Positions 16,644 through 25,683 are shown, counted from the first letter of the stretch. The stretch: 64,000 nucleotides of DNA from Proteocatella sphenisci DSM 23131 (GCF_000423525.1 NZ_AUID01000011.1:19679-83678); one strand, 5' to 3'. A program made the numbers and translations. The notes: a model not told the origin generated them from the sequence alone.

Positions 16644-17437
16644 TAAAAAAAGTTTTAACAATTGCGGGTTCGGATTGCAGTGGAGGAGCGGGTATACAGG
16701 CTGATTTAAAAACAATGATGGCACACAAGATATATGGGATGAGTGTAATAACAGCGCTTACAGCTCAAAATACAACTGGAGTTTATGGAGTTGTAGAGAC
16801 GAGTCCTGAGTTTGTAGCGCAGCAAATAGATTATATTTTTAATGATATTCGTCCTGACGCTGTAAAAATTGGAATGGTATCGAATGGTGCAATTATTGAG
16901 GTTATAGTAGAAAAATTATTAGAACATAAAGCAACAAACATCGTTGTTGATCCTGTTATGATTTCAACAAGTGGAAGCAAGCTTTTGAGTGATGGAGCAA
17001 TTGATGTCTTAGTCAAGAAGCTGCTGCCTATTGCCACTGTTATTACTCCAAATATAGGAGAGGCGGAGGCTCTGGCTGGTTTTAAAGTTGAATCTCAAGA
17101 TGATATGATTAAGGCGGCCAGGCTTATTTATAAAATGCAAAAAGGTGGCGTACTAATTAAGGGAGGCCATTTAAAAAACACAGCTAACGATCTTTTATAC
17201 AAGGATGAAAGATGTACTTGGTTTAATGAAATTCGTATTGAGAATCTGAATACACATGGTACTGGTTGCACTTTATCTTCGGCTATAGCATGTAATCTTG
17301 CAACAGGATTGGATTTAGAAAAAAGTATTGAAAAAGCAAAAATATATTTAACAGGGGCATTAAGAGCAAACGCCGATATAGGTAAGGGAAGCGGACCATT
17401 AGACCACGCATATAGCATGAGATTTCAAATTTGCTAA
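16640..17437 (+). CDS. thiD: ThiD, HMP/HMP-phosphate kinase
   Basis: A 265-residue ribokinase-fold enzyme making HMP pyrophosphate in two steps. Motifs: TIAGSDCSGGAGIQADLKTM at the start, TALTAQNT, VDPVMISTSG, ITPNIGEAEAL, GGVLIKGGH, and the catalytic GTGCTLSSAIA. It overlaps the HAD gene by 4 bases and is the last gene of the riboswitch-controlled unit. No thiamine biosynthetic ring-forming genes (thiC, thiG) are here, so the operon is for salvage. Confidence 0.95.
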   Translation: MIKKVLTIAGSDCSGGAGIQADLKTMMAHKIYGMSVITALTAQNTTGVYGVVETSPEFVAQQIDYIFNDIRPDAVKIGMVSNGAIIEVIVEKLLEHKATNIVVDPVMISTSGSKLLSDGAIDVLVKKLLPIATVITPNIGEAEALAGFKVESQDDMIKAARLIYKMQKGGVLIKGGHLKNTANDLLYKDERCTWFNEIRIENLNTHGTGCTLSSAIACNLATGLDLEKSIEKAKIYLTGALRANADIGKGSGPLDHAYSMRFQIC

Positions 17438-17460
17438 AGGTATCAGAATTTCCTATCTAC

Positions 17461-17497
17461 AATTAACTGTACAGTTTTGATAAGTTAATGTAAAATA
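17461..17497 (+). promoter_or_regulatory. Promoter module shared with 3456-3492
   Basis: TTAACT (17463-17468), 17 bases, TAATGT (17486-17491), followed by AAAAT. By eye about 29 of 34 bases match the module upstream of the small gene at 3532. Confidence 0.5.
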
Positions 17498-17544
17498 AAG
17501 ATAATAACTGACAATACATGACAATACAAGGAAAGGATCTGCAT

Positions 17545-18150
17545 ATGAGAAAAAACCCCTTCTTATTCAATAAAATTGCTGGTCTTTATAGTCTGTTTTA
17601 TAATTGGCAAGTGAGGAATTACAGGCGCATTTTAGAAAATATAAAATCAGAATATGATATCTCCTCCTTTCAAAATGTAGTAGATATAGGTTGCGGCACC
17701 GGAGCCTTGGGCAAAGTACTTCAAGAATACGGTCTTAATGTAACTGGACTTGATCCTGCTGAGGCTATGTTGAGCGTTGCCACCAAAAAGGCTGGAAAAG
17801 CAAAATTAAATGAAACGGAGATAAATTTTATTTGTGGCGATGTACTTAATGGACTCCCATTTAAAGACAAAAGTTTTGATATTGCTATAACGTCTTATGT
17901 TGCTCATGGGCTTATGCCAAAAGACAGAATGATACTTTATAATGAGATGAAACGAGTTGCCAGGAAAACTGTTATTTTTATTGACTACAATGAACAGCGT
18001 TCATTAATTAGTGACATCGTGGAATGGCTGGAAGGTGGAGACTATTTTAATTTTATACTAACAAACAAGGATGAATTGATGGAGCAGTTTGGAAATCTCC
18101 AAGTTATAAATACGGGTAAACGTTCTGCCGCGTATATTTGTAAAAACTAA
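17545..18150 (+). CDS. Class I SAM-dependent methyltransferase
   Basis: A 201-residue protein with the Rossmann-type methyltransferase fold: motif I VVDIGCGTGALGKVL, motif II NVTGLDPAEAML, and the INFICGDVLNGLPFKDKSFD region. The substrate is not readable; the N-terminal NKIAGLYSLFYNWQVRNY resembles UbiE/MenG-like and small-molecule methyltransferases. ATG 17545 has an AGGAAAGGA site 8 bases upstream and is preferred to ATG 17518. It has its own promoter and a weak terminator. Confidence 0.85.
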   Translation: MRKNPFLFNKIAGLYSLFYNWQVRNYRRILENIKSEYDISSFQNVVDIGCGTGALGKVLQEYGLNVTGLDPAEAMLSVATKKAGKAKLNETEINFICGDVLNGLPFKDKSFDIAITSYVAHGLMPKDRMILYNEMKRVARKTVIFIDYNEQRSLISDIVEWLEGGDYFNFILTNKDELMEQFGNLQVINTGKRSAAYICKN

Positions 18151-18187
18151 GGAGCATTTATAAAAATTAAATAAGTCAATAAATCAG

Positions 18188-18222
18188 TAAAAATAAGCGC
18201 TCGTCGAATGATGGGTGTTTTT
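18188..18222 (+). terminator. Weak terminator hairpin after the methyltransferase gene
   Basis: AAGCGCTC pairs with GGGTGTTT using several G-T pairs, followed by seven T. The sequence is related to the terminator at 11068. Confidence 0.55.
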
Positions 18223-18251
18223 TTCATAAAAACGAGAGGGATATATAAGAT

Positions 18252-19616
18252 ATGAGAAACAAAGATCAAAGCGAATTAGGTACGAAAAGTATAGGCAAAT
18301 TAATATTTGGCATGGCCGTTCCTGCAATTACAGCGCAGATTATAAATCTTTTATACAATCTGGTTGACAGAATGTATATTGGACACATTGCTGATGTAGG
18401 AGCCACTGCTTTGACTGCGGTAGGTGTTACAATGCCAATAATTATGGTTATATCTGCTTTTGCTTCTTTAGTCAGTATGGGCGGGGCGCCACGATCTTCA
18501 ATTATGATGGGAAAAGGAAATAACGATACTGCTGAAAAAACGATGGGAAACTGTATGACTGCACTTGTGATCATTTCGGTAATATTAACAGCTTTGGTTC
18601 TTATATTTGGTGAAAAAATGTTAATGTCATTTGGAGCCAGTGGAAATACCATAGAATATGCACTGGATTATATGAACATATATGCTTTTGGAACATTATT
18701 TGTACAAATTTCTTTAGGTATGAATGCTTTCATTACTGCTCAGGGATTTGCTAAGATAAGTATGATTACAGTTTTAATTGGGGCAATATTGAATATAGTT
18801 TTGGATCCGGTTTTAATTTTTGGGTTAAATATGGGGGTGAAAGGTGCAGCTTTAGCTACTATAATATCGCAGGGAGTTTCTGCAGTATGGGTTATGAAGT
18901 TCCTTACAGGAGATAAGACTTTATTAAAAATAAGAAAAAAACATTTAAGAATAGATATTAAAATTTTATTACCTTGTATGGTTCTTGGATTAGCACCGTT
19001 TATAATGCAATCTACAGAAAGTATTCTAGTTATATCATTTAACACTTCCTTACTTAAATACGGTGGAGATTTAGCGGTTGGTGCAATGACTATACTTTCA
19101 AGTGTTATGCAATTTTCCATGCTTCCATTAGTCGGACTTACTCAGGGGGCTACACCTATTATAAGTTTTAATTATGGCGCTGGTAATGGTAAGCGGGTCA
19201 AAGAAGCATTTTTGTTATTACTTAAGGCATCCTTGATTTATTCAGTGGGTTTGTGGTTGGTTGCAATGTTAGTTCCACAAGTATTTATTGGAATTTTTAC
19301 TAAAGATGTTGAGCTAATTAGTATTTCTATTAAAACAATGAGAATTTATATGGCGGCTTCATTGCTATTTGGAATTCAAATCAGTTGTCAGCAGACTTTT
19401 ATAGCCCTGGGAAATGCAAAGACATCAGTTTTTTTAGCTGTTTTGCGTAAAATTATACTTTTGATTCCTCTAATATATATATTGCCTTTATTTTCAGAAA
19501 ACAAGGTGATTGCGGTATTTTTAGCAGAGCCGGTAGCGGATATCATAGCGGTTACAATAACGAGCATAATATTTACAATGCAGTTTAAAAGTGTATTAAG
19601 AGAAATGAAATCCTAA
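18252..19616 (+). CDS. MATE-family multidrug efflux protein (MepA-like)
   Basis: A 454-residue protein with about 12 membrane segments in two MATE halves. The first half opens IGKLIFGMAVPAITAQIINL then LVDRMYIGHIADVGATALTA; the second has MLPLVGLTQGATPIISFNYG. This pattern is that of the MepA/NorM-type sodium- or proton-coupled drug exporters. The start has a GAGAGGGATAT site. It belongs to a different MATE subgroup from the protein at 45008. Confidence 0.88.
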   Translation: MRNKDQSELGTKSIGKLIFGMAVPAITAQIINLLYNLVDRMYIGHIADVGATALTAVGVTMPIIMVISAFASLVSMGGAPRSSIMMGKGNNDTAEKTMGNCMTALVIISVILTALVLIFGEKMLMSFGASGNTIEYALDYMNIYAFGTLFVQISLGMNAFITAQGFAKISMITVLIGAILNIVLDPVLIFGLNMGVKGAALATIISQGVSAVWVMKFLTGDKTLLKIRKKHLRIDIKILLPCMVLGLAPFIMQSTESILVISFNTSLLKYGGDLAVGAMTILSSVMQFSMLPLVGLTQGATPIISFNYGAGNGKRVKEAFLLLLKASLIYSVGLWLVAMLVPQVFIGIFTKDVELISISIKTMRIYMAASLLFGIQISCQQTFIALGNAKTSVFLAVLRKIILLIPLIYILPLFSENKVIAVFLAEPVADIIAVTITSIIFTMQFKSVLREMKS

Positions 19617-19688
19617 TATGCAGAAACTAGATAACCTTGTAAAGATATTCAAATTCTATGGTATACTTTAAACCAAGAGGAAAACATA

Positions 19689-19743
19689 ATGGAAAATTTA
19701 TTATTGAGGACGAGTTTTGCGACTTGTTTCCGGAGGCAAAGTG
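19689..19743 (+). pseudogene. 5' scrap of a B3/B4-domain gene
   Basis: With one base lost after the ATG, the text reads KFIIEDEFCDLFPEAK. This matches the first residues of the B3/B4-domain protein at 46299 (KKFIIESEFWDLFPKAK). The rest of the gene is gone and the NagZ reading starts directly behind it, using the CGGAGG inside the scrap as its ribosome binding site. At the second locus a nagZ paralog likewise lies downstream of the intact B3/B4 start. Confidence 0.65.
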
Positions 19744-20973
19744 AAAATTAAAAAAACATATTTAGTATTTCTTATTATAGGTAGTTTATTTATGATTTCT
19801 GCGTGTGGATTGATTATGGAAAATGCTGATACTGGAGATGAAAATGGCTTGGAACAATTGGACGAGGCCTCTTCTGACAAGGAGGAAGTGTTTATTTCAA
19901 AAGCGGAGTTACTGCTTGAACAAATGACTTTAAGAGAGAAAATAGGACAGATGCTGTTTATTCAACCAGAGTCACTGCTAAGTTTGTCTGAAAATGGACA
20001 AATTGCTGAATCAAATGCAGATCCTGTTATAGAATTCAGTAATCAGATGGCTGAAGTTCTTGAAAAATATCCTCCAGGAGGTATTGTTATTTTTGGAGGA
20101 AATATAAAGTCTCCATCTCAATTGACAGAACTGGTAAGTGACATTAAGCAAAGCAGTACGATTCCTTTGTTTATGGGAATTGATGAAGAGGGCGGCATGG
20201 TAGCAAGAATTGCAAATACGCCTGGATTTGATGTGAAAAAATATAAGAGCATGCAGGAAGTAGGTCAGAGCGCAGATCCGCTTAAGGCCAAAGAAGCAGG
20301 AGTATCTATAGGTTTATACCTAAAAGATTATGGATTTAACCTTAATTTTGCACCAGTTGCAGATGTTAATACAAATCCTGATAATATAGTAATTGGAAAC
20401 AGGTCTTTTGGAAACGACCCAGAGCTTGTGGCAGATATGGTAGCAGCTGGGGTTGAAGGGTTGCACAGCAGCGGTATAATGAGCTGCATAAAGCATTTTC
20501 CAGGACACGGAGATACAAAAGACGATACCCATAGCGGATTTGTATCCGTAGAAAAAACGTGGGAAGAGCTCAAGGCGTGTGAATTAATTCCTTTTAAAGC
20601 AGGTATTGACGCGAAAACGGACATGATAATGATTTCTCATATAACAGCTGAGAACATAACAAGTGATAAGCTTCCAAGTTCACTTTCTTATGAGATGATA
20701 GAAGGAAAACTTAGAAAAGAGATGGATTATAAGGGAATAATAATATCTGATTCTATGTCCATGGGAGCAATTGCAAATCAATATTTATCTGGTGAAGCGG
20801 CAGTTCTTGCAATTAGAGCTGGGACAGATATTGTTCTCATGCCCCAAAACTATACACAAGCATTTGAAAGCATTTACGAAGCGCTAAACAGAGGAGAAAT
20901 AAGTGAGTCACGAATTGATGAGAGTGTCTTGAGGATTCTTTCTCTGAAGGGAAAATACAATATTTTAAAATAA
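19741..20973 (+). CDS. nagZ: NagZ-like beta-N-acetylhexosaminidase lipoprotein (copy 1)
   Basis: A 410-residue glycoside hydrolase family 3 lipoprotein. A lipobox (ISAC) ends the signal peptide, then comes a short acidic linker and the catalytic barrel with LREKIGQM, MGIDEEGGMVARI, NFAPVADVNTNP and the NagZ dyad loop KHFPGHGDTKDDTHSGF. It would trim GlcNAc-containing muropeptides or exogenous glycans outside the cell. GTG 19741 is chosen because it gives a clean signal peptide (VKIKKTYLVFLII) with CGGAGG 5 bases upstream. A second, clearly paralogous copy is at 47910. Confidence 0.92.
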   Translation: MKIKKTYLVFLIIGSLFMISACGLIMENADTGDENGLEQLDEASSDKEEVFISKAELLLEQMTLREKIGQMLFIQPESLLSLSENGQIAESNADPVIEFSNQMAEVLEKYPPGGIVIFGGNIKSPSQLTELVSDIKQSSTIPLFMGIDEEGGMVARIANTPGFDVKKYKSMQEVGQSADPLKAKEAGVSIGLYLKDYGFNLNFAPVADVNTNPDNIVIGNRSFGNDPELVADMVAAGVEGLHSSGIMSCIKHFPGHGDTKDDTHSGFVSVEKTWEELKACELIPFKAGIDAKTDMIMISHITAENITSDKLPSSLSYEMIEGKLRKEMDYKGIIISDSMSMGAIANQYLSGEAAVLAIRAGTDIVLMPQNYTQAFESIYEALNRGEISESRIDESVLRILSLKGKYNILK

Positions 20974-21117
20974 ATCAGGAATGATAAAATCACGTTCAAG
21001 AAACTATAAGCTATGAGAACAAAAGAAGAAAATATTATATCTTAATTATTTGATAGATGATATAAATTGTTCTATGATTTTCAAAAGCAAACCTTGAAAA
21101 ATGCTTATTCATGCTAT

Positions 21118-21137
21118 ATACTTACTTAAGTGAGTAT
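21118..21137. promoter_or_regulatory. 20-base near-perfect palindrome upstream of ywbE
   Basis: ATACTTACTT AAGTGAGTAT is symmetrical except for one mismatched pair. It lies in the 245-base gap between nagZ and ywbE and could be an operator. The gap otherwise shows no gene. Confidence 0.35.
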
Positions 21138-21218
21138 GCACGGATAACAATTAGTTTGAAAAACAACAGTTGTATTTGCGCAGGATGATTGTTAATGAAA
21201 AGAAAGACTGGAGATATT

Positions 21219-21431
21219 ATGGATGGGACAGTAAGAAGCAATATAAAAATAGGTACAAAAGTTATGGTAGTACAAAAACAAGATCAAAGAACAGGGAAAT
21301 TAACAGAGGGAACTGTAATGAGACTGCTAACAAATTCGAGTAATCATCACAGAGGAATTAAGGTAATGTTAGCAGGAGGTATTGTAGGGCGAGTACAGCG
21401 AATCTGTGATCCTGATGGAATAAAAAAATAA
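21219..21431 (+). CDS. YwbE-family small protein (DUF2196)
   Basis: A 70-residue protein that follows Bacillus YwbE closely: IKIGTKVMVVQKQDQRTGKLTEG, LTNSSNHHRGIKVML, and GRVQRICD. ATG 21219 matches the family start and has GGAGA upstream; longer starts at 21189/21195 would add residues not seen in the family. Function is unknown; the fold is a small beta-barrel that may bind nucleic acid. Confidence 0.88.
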   Translation: MDGTVRSNIKIGTKVMVVQKQDQRTGKLTEGTVMRLLTNSSNHHRGIKVMLAGGIVGRVQRICDPDGIKK

Positions 21432-21449
21432 TTAAGAAACAAATAACAT

Positions 21450-23438
21450 TTGAAGGGAGGAGATACTATAGTTATTAACATTAGAGCTCTTATTTTGGTA
21501 CTAAGTTTAACGCTGGCAACCCAGGTTATTGCTCTTTTTGTACAGTATAGAGTAAACAAAGAGTACAAGGGTATGGGACATTGGTTAACGGGTTCTATTC
21601 TAATGTCACTTGGTTTTGCTTTTATGACATTGATAAAAGCGAAACATCTATACCTTATTGCCAGAATTGGGAATCCACTCCTAATTTTAGGTTACATATT
21701 TTTTTACGTAGGCATTAAAGAATATTTGGGTAAAAAATTAAATAAATGGATACCAGTTTCAATTTTCATTGTATTTAATTTTTTTTACTATTATAACATG
21801 TATGTTAATAATAGTATTTCCACGCGTTCTTTTTTTATAAGTGTAACTATTGCAATTGTATCATTTATGATAGTTTATGAGCTTTTATTGGAAAAAGACA
21901 TATTAACCTCAGGAACAAGAAGTTTTAATGCTTTAGTTTTTTTTGTCTACGGTTGTCATTATATGGTATCCGCATTTTTAACATTCATGTCACCTCCTGC
22001 AGATTCATATAGTAGTCAGGGCTTACTTTTTATTACTCCATTTGTAATATCTATCTTAATTAGCAATTTATGGACTTTTGGATTAATAAGTATGGTAAAT
22101 CAGAGACTGAATATTGACAATCAATTAGAAAAAGAAAAATTTCAATCTATATTTAATACGAATTTAAGTGCACAATTTATAACTAAACTAAGTGACGGTT
22201 ATATTGTTGACATAAATGAAGGATTCTCTTTGTTAAGCGGTTATCCTAAGGGGGAGATCACTGGAACTTTCATACAAGAAACTAAAATTTGGCATGATCT
22301 TGAGGATCGACAAATTTTAATAAAAGAGCTTAACAATAAAGGGATTTGTGAAAATATGGAATTTGTTTTTCAGCGAAAAGATAAAAGTCAATTTGCCGGA
22401 ATGATTTCATCAAGAATAATTAAAATTAACTCTGAAGACCATGTTATCAGTGTTATTCGTGATATAACAGAGCGAAAACAATTTGAGGAAGCGCTTATAG
22501 AAAGTGAAGAAAAATATCGTTCTATCCTTAATGCTTCTCCTGATGATATAACAATCACGGACTTGGAGGGTCGAATCTTAATAATCTCTCCAGCAGCCAA
22601 AGAAATGTTTGGTTATGAATTGGATTTTGACAACTTTATAGGTATGAAGCTGCTGGACTTTATTATACCTGAAGACGTTGAAAGAGCAAAATTCAATATT
22701 GTGAAAATGTATGAGGGAAGCAAGCAAAGACCAAATGAATATCGTGGAGTTCGTCAGGACAAAAGCATATTTGACATTGAGGTTAACAGTGGGTTTGTTT
22801 ATAATGCAAATGCTATACCTATTAGAATGGTATTTATTATCCGAGATATTACAGAACGAAAGCTCATAGATCTAAAAATACAAGAATTAGTAAAGCAACT
22901 TGAAATTGAGAGAAATACAGCTAATTTAAACTCGATTACTGACAGTTTGACAGGATTAGCTAACAGGAGACATTTAGATGAGATTCTTAAAACTGAGTTT
23001 TTCAGACTAACCTGTTCTAAATCTAAATTATCACTAATTATGCTGGATATTGACTATTTTAAGAAATTCAATGATAACTACGGACATTTAGAAGGAGATA
23101 AGTGTTTGAAAATAATCGCAACTACTTTAAAAACTGTTATAGGACGAGCTCCTGATATTGTTGCGAGATACGGAGGAGAAGAATTTATTGCTGTACTGCC
23201 TGATACAGATGAAAATGGGGCTAAAATTTTGGGAGAAAGAATCCGAAAATCTGTTGAGGAACTGGCAATTCCACATATTGCATCTGACATCTCCGAATGC
23301 GTTACTGTGAGTGTCGGAATAGCCACAGTTTACCCAGCTGAGTTAACATCGACAGAGCAAGCTTTGAAATTAGTTGATGAAGCGCTGTATTCTGCAAAAC
23401 AAGAAGGCCGTAACCGCTGCGTTATAGCAATAATATAA
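21450..23438 (+). CDS. Membrane PAS-PAS-GGDEF diguanylate cyclase
   Basis: A protein of about 655-662 residues. The first ~215 residues form about seven membrane helices. Two PAS domains follow (about 225-345 and 345-475, each ending in DITERK), then a GGDEF domain with DSLTGLANRR, LDIDYFKKFND, GHLEGD and the intact motif RYGGEEF near residue 575. It should make c-di-GMP in response to a ligand or redox state. The strong AAGGGAGGAG site (21453-21462) overlaps the TTG at 21450, so that TTG is not a usable start. ATA 21468 or ATT 21474 just downstream is more likely; the coordinate given is the longest frame. Confidence 0.88.
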   Translation: MKGGDTIVINIRALILVLSLTLATQVIALFVQYRVNKEYKGMGHWLTGSILMSLGFAFMTLIKAKHLYLIARIGNPLLILGYIFFYVGIKEYLGKKLNKWIPVSIFIVFNFFYYYNMYVNNSISTRSFFISVTIAIVSFMIVYELLLEKDILTSGTRSFNALVFFVYGCHYMVSAFLTFMSPPADSYSSQGLLFITPFVISILISNLWTFGLISMVNQRLNIDNQLEKEKFQSIFNTNLSAQFITKLSDGYIVDINEGFSLLSGYPKGEITGTFIQETKIWHDLEDRQILIKELNNKGICENMEFVFQRKDKSQFAGMISSRIIKINSEDHVISVIRDITERKQFEEALIESEEKYRSILNASPDDITITDLEGRILIISPAAKEMFGYELDFDNFIGMKLLDFIIPEDVERAKFNIVKMYEGSKQRPNEYRGVRQDKSIFDIEVNSGFVYNANAIPIRMVFIIRDITERKLIDLKIQELVKQLEIERNTANLNSITDSLTGLANRRHLDEILKTEFFRLTCSKSKLSLIMLDIDYFKKFNDNYGHLEGDKCLKIIATTLKTVIGRAPDIVARYGGEEFIAVLPDTDENGAKILGERIRKSVEELAIPHIASDISECVTVSVGIATVYPAELTSTEQALKLVDEALYSAKQEGRNRCVIAII

Positions 23439-23453
23439 GCAAGAGGAGGAGAA

Positions 23454-23733
23454 ATGTCATATTTACTAAAAATCTTAAAAATTGACAAGTTAAATCTGAA
23501 AAACCGAGCATAGCTTTATTACACAACGTGGAAAGGCAAGTGAAGGGCAGATTTCTGTTGCAGCTGATAATATTGTCCATGATGATATTAGCCAAGGTTA
23601 TTTTTCACCACTGACTGAAGCAAATGCCGGGGAGAAACTTATTTTTGAAGAGAAAGCAGATCTTATTGGTGTTGGCAGACCTATATACAAAGATTCTAAG
23701 TGGGCAGAAAAAGCGATTAAAAGTCTTAAATAA
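23454..23733 (+). pseudogene. Internally deleted old-yellow-enzyme gene
   Basis: An ATG with AGAGGAGGAG upstream starts like an OYE (KIDKLNLKNRA) but stops after 19 codons. One frame over, sequence continues and ends with ADLIGVGRPIYKDSKWAEKA, the typical OYE C-terminus. About 250-300 residues of the TIM barrel are missing, including the active site. It sits directly upstream of the MarR-OYE unit, so it may be an older copy of that gene or of the one at 4999. Confidence 0.75.
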
Positions 23734-23841
23734 AAATTTTGAAAGGTGTTCGGCAATAATGCGAATGCCTTTTTTATTGTATGCAATAATATTTAGAAAG
23801 GAATTGTAATTGACTTAGTCAGGTAAAAGGAGGTACGAAAA

Positions 23842-24270
23842 ATGCAACATACTTTATCTTTCTTTGTAGCGGGTCTCCAGAAAGATTTTTCTGAATTTTG
23901 TAATGAAAGACTTCAAGATCTGGTAATAACCAAAGGTTTGCTTTATTTTATTTTATATATAGGAAAGCATCCCAATTGTTCACCGAGTAATCTTTCTCAG
24001 GAATTACATTTTGATTCAGGACACACCACACGCTCCATCGATAAATTAGTCAAGACTGGATTCGTTCTACGCAAAAAGAGCGAGAATGATAAAAGAGCAT
24101 ATATACTCAAGTTGACAGAAAACGGGAACAAGGTATTTGAGTCCAGTTATCTTATGTTTTCGCAATGGGACGAAAAAATATTTAAAGATATTTCCACAGC
24201 GGATCGACAGCAACTAATTTCACTATTAGAAAAACTTGTTAAAACAAAAGGAGATTTTATACATGTATGA
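23842..24270 (+). CDS. MarR-family transcriptional regulator
   Basis: A 142-residue winged-helix dimer protein. The helix-turn-helix reads CSPSNLSQELHFDSGHTTRSIDKLV, and the wing has KSENDKRAYILKLTENG, close to the MarR signature DxRxxxxxLT. An AAAGGAGG site precedes the ATG. It overlaps the OYE gene by 8 bases, so it most likely regulates its own operon in response to an aromatic or electrophilic compound. Confidence 0.9.
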   Translation: MQHTLSFFVAGLQKDFSEFCNERLQDLVITKGLLYFILYIGKHPNCSPSNLSQELHFDSGHTTRSIDKLVKTGFVLRKKSENDKRAYILKLTENGNKVFESSYLMFSQWDEKIFKDISTADRQQLISLLEKLVKTKGDFIHV

Positions 24271-25372
24271 AACAATTAACAGTCCTTTCAATTTAGGCGG
24301 TATGCAACTAAAAAATCGCATAATTTTTGCCCCTACAACAATGGGACTTCCAAAAGATGAATATTACAAAAAAATAGATCAAATTGCCAGGGGCGGCTGC
24401 GCCATGATTATAATTGGAGATATTACGGTATCAAAAACTCTATTCGGAAGGTCGCTTTACAGTAAAAAAGGATTTGCCCATTATAAAAAGTTGGCTGAAA
24501 TTGCACATTTACATGGGTGTAAAATATGCGCGCAATTATTTAAATCGGATGCCAACATGAAAGCCATGCTCAAGTATGTTCCGGGAGTTTTAACCAAAAA
24601 GATTTCAATGGAAGAACTTCGAAATCTGTTAAATGATCAGGTTGGGAAATATATTTCATCAATTCCTGAAAAAAAGGTTAAAGAAATTACTACTGATTTT
24701 GGTGAAGCAGCAGCTCTTGCCAAAATGGCTGGATTTGACATGGTCCGGGTGCATGGTGACAGGATGTGCGGAATTTTCAGTTCGGAAATTTTCAACTGCC
24801 GTACTGATAAATATGGCGGAAATTCCAAAAAACGTGTACGCTTTGCTATTGAAGCTGTTGCTTCTATTCGAAAGAAAATGCCAGATTTGCCTATTGATTA
24901 CAATCTTAGTGTAAGGCAGGAAAATCCTCATTATGGCAATGCTGGAGTACTAGTAGAGGAGCTCCCTATTTTTATTCCTTTATTGGAAAAGGCAGGGGTT
25001 ACTAGTTTCCATGTTACGCTGGCTAATCATTCTGAACTTGAAGACACTATACCTACATCCAAACACCCATATTTTCCTGAGGAAGGTTGCTTCTTAAAAT
25101 TTAGTGATGAGGCCCGTAAATACACTAAACTGCCAATTTGTGGGGTGGGTGGATTAGCAACTCCAGATTTTGTTGAAACTCAATTGAAAAGTGGTCGTAT
25201 AGATTGTGCAGCTATGAGCCGCCAACTTATTGCAGATCCTGATTGGGTGAACAAAACAGCTGGTGGGCATCAGAGCACAATAAAACACTGTATTCGTTGC
25301 AATATCAAATGCCTTGGTGGCATGCAGAAACATCAAGGAGTTCATTGTATATATGATAAGGAGGAGAAATAA
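24263..25372 (+). CDS. Old-yellow-enzyme family reductase, MarR-linked
   Basis: A 369-residue FMN TIM-barrel protein of the OYE/2,4-dienoyl-CoA reductase group: LKNRIIFAPTTMGLPK at the start, FDMVRVHGDRMCGIFSSE in place of the common HAAHGYL strand, TDKYGGNSKKRVRF, and ICGVGGLATP. The catalytic-strand pair is H-G-D rather than H-x-x-H, so ligand binding may differ. The C-terminus has CIRCNIKC...C, a Fe-S type cluster site as in two-domain enoate reductases, but the NAD domain is absent. ATG 24263 follows AAAAGGAG. It overlaps marR and was once followed by a flavodoxin gene. Confidence 0.87.
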   Translation: MYETINSPFNLGGMQLKNRIIFAPTTMGLPKDEYYKKIDQIARGGCAMIIIGDITVSKTLFGRSLYSKKGFAHYKKLAEIAHLHGCKICAQLFKSDANMKAMLKYVPGVLTKKISMEELRNLLNDQVGKYISSIPEKKVKEITTDFGEAAALAKMAGFDMVRVHGDRMCGIFSSEIFNCRTDKYGGNSKKRVRFAIEAVASIRKKMPDLPIDYNLSVRQENPHYGNAGVLVEELPIFIPLLEKAGVTSFHVTLANHSELEDTIPTSKHPYFPEEGCFLKFSDEARKYTKLPICGVGGLATPDFVETQLKSGRIDCAAMSRQLIADPDWVNKTAGGHQSTIKHCIRCNIKCLGGMQKHQGVHCIYDKEEK

Positions 25373-25630
25373 TGAATCATTCAATAGTTTATAGCAGTCA
25401 CACAGTTAACACAAAAATACTGGCAGAATCGATTAAAGAAGCACTTCCTGAACAAGATTGCGATTACTTTGGAGGACCGTCAAAGATATGAAAATATGAT
25501 GACGGGAAATGAGGCAGATTTAAAATTCAAGGATCAGATTGATAATTTTGATCGTGCTTCGTCACATCCGGACAAGGCTGACTGTGATGGAATCAAGGAA
25601 CAAGTTATTAAAGCTACATCTAATTTATAA
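25372..25630 (+). pseudogene. Flavodoxin-type gene with its middle deleted
   Basis: The ATG overlaps the OYE stop by one base and opens IVYSSHTVNTKILAESIKEA, a flavodoxin FMN-phosphate loop. After DYFGG the frame is broken. A second frame (25483-25630) carries RYENMMTGNEADLKFKDQID and a plausible C-terminal helix. About half the domain is missing. It was probably the electron donor to the OYE enzyme upstream. No other gene is present up to 25725. Confidence 0.65.
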
Positions 25631-25683
25631 TATTTAAAGATATAGCTGATAATAAAATAAAATCCTCGAAATAGGGTATGAGT

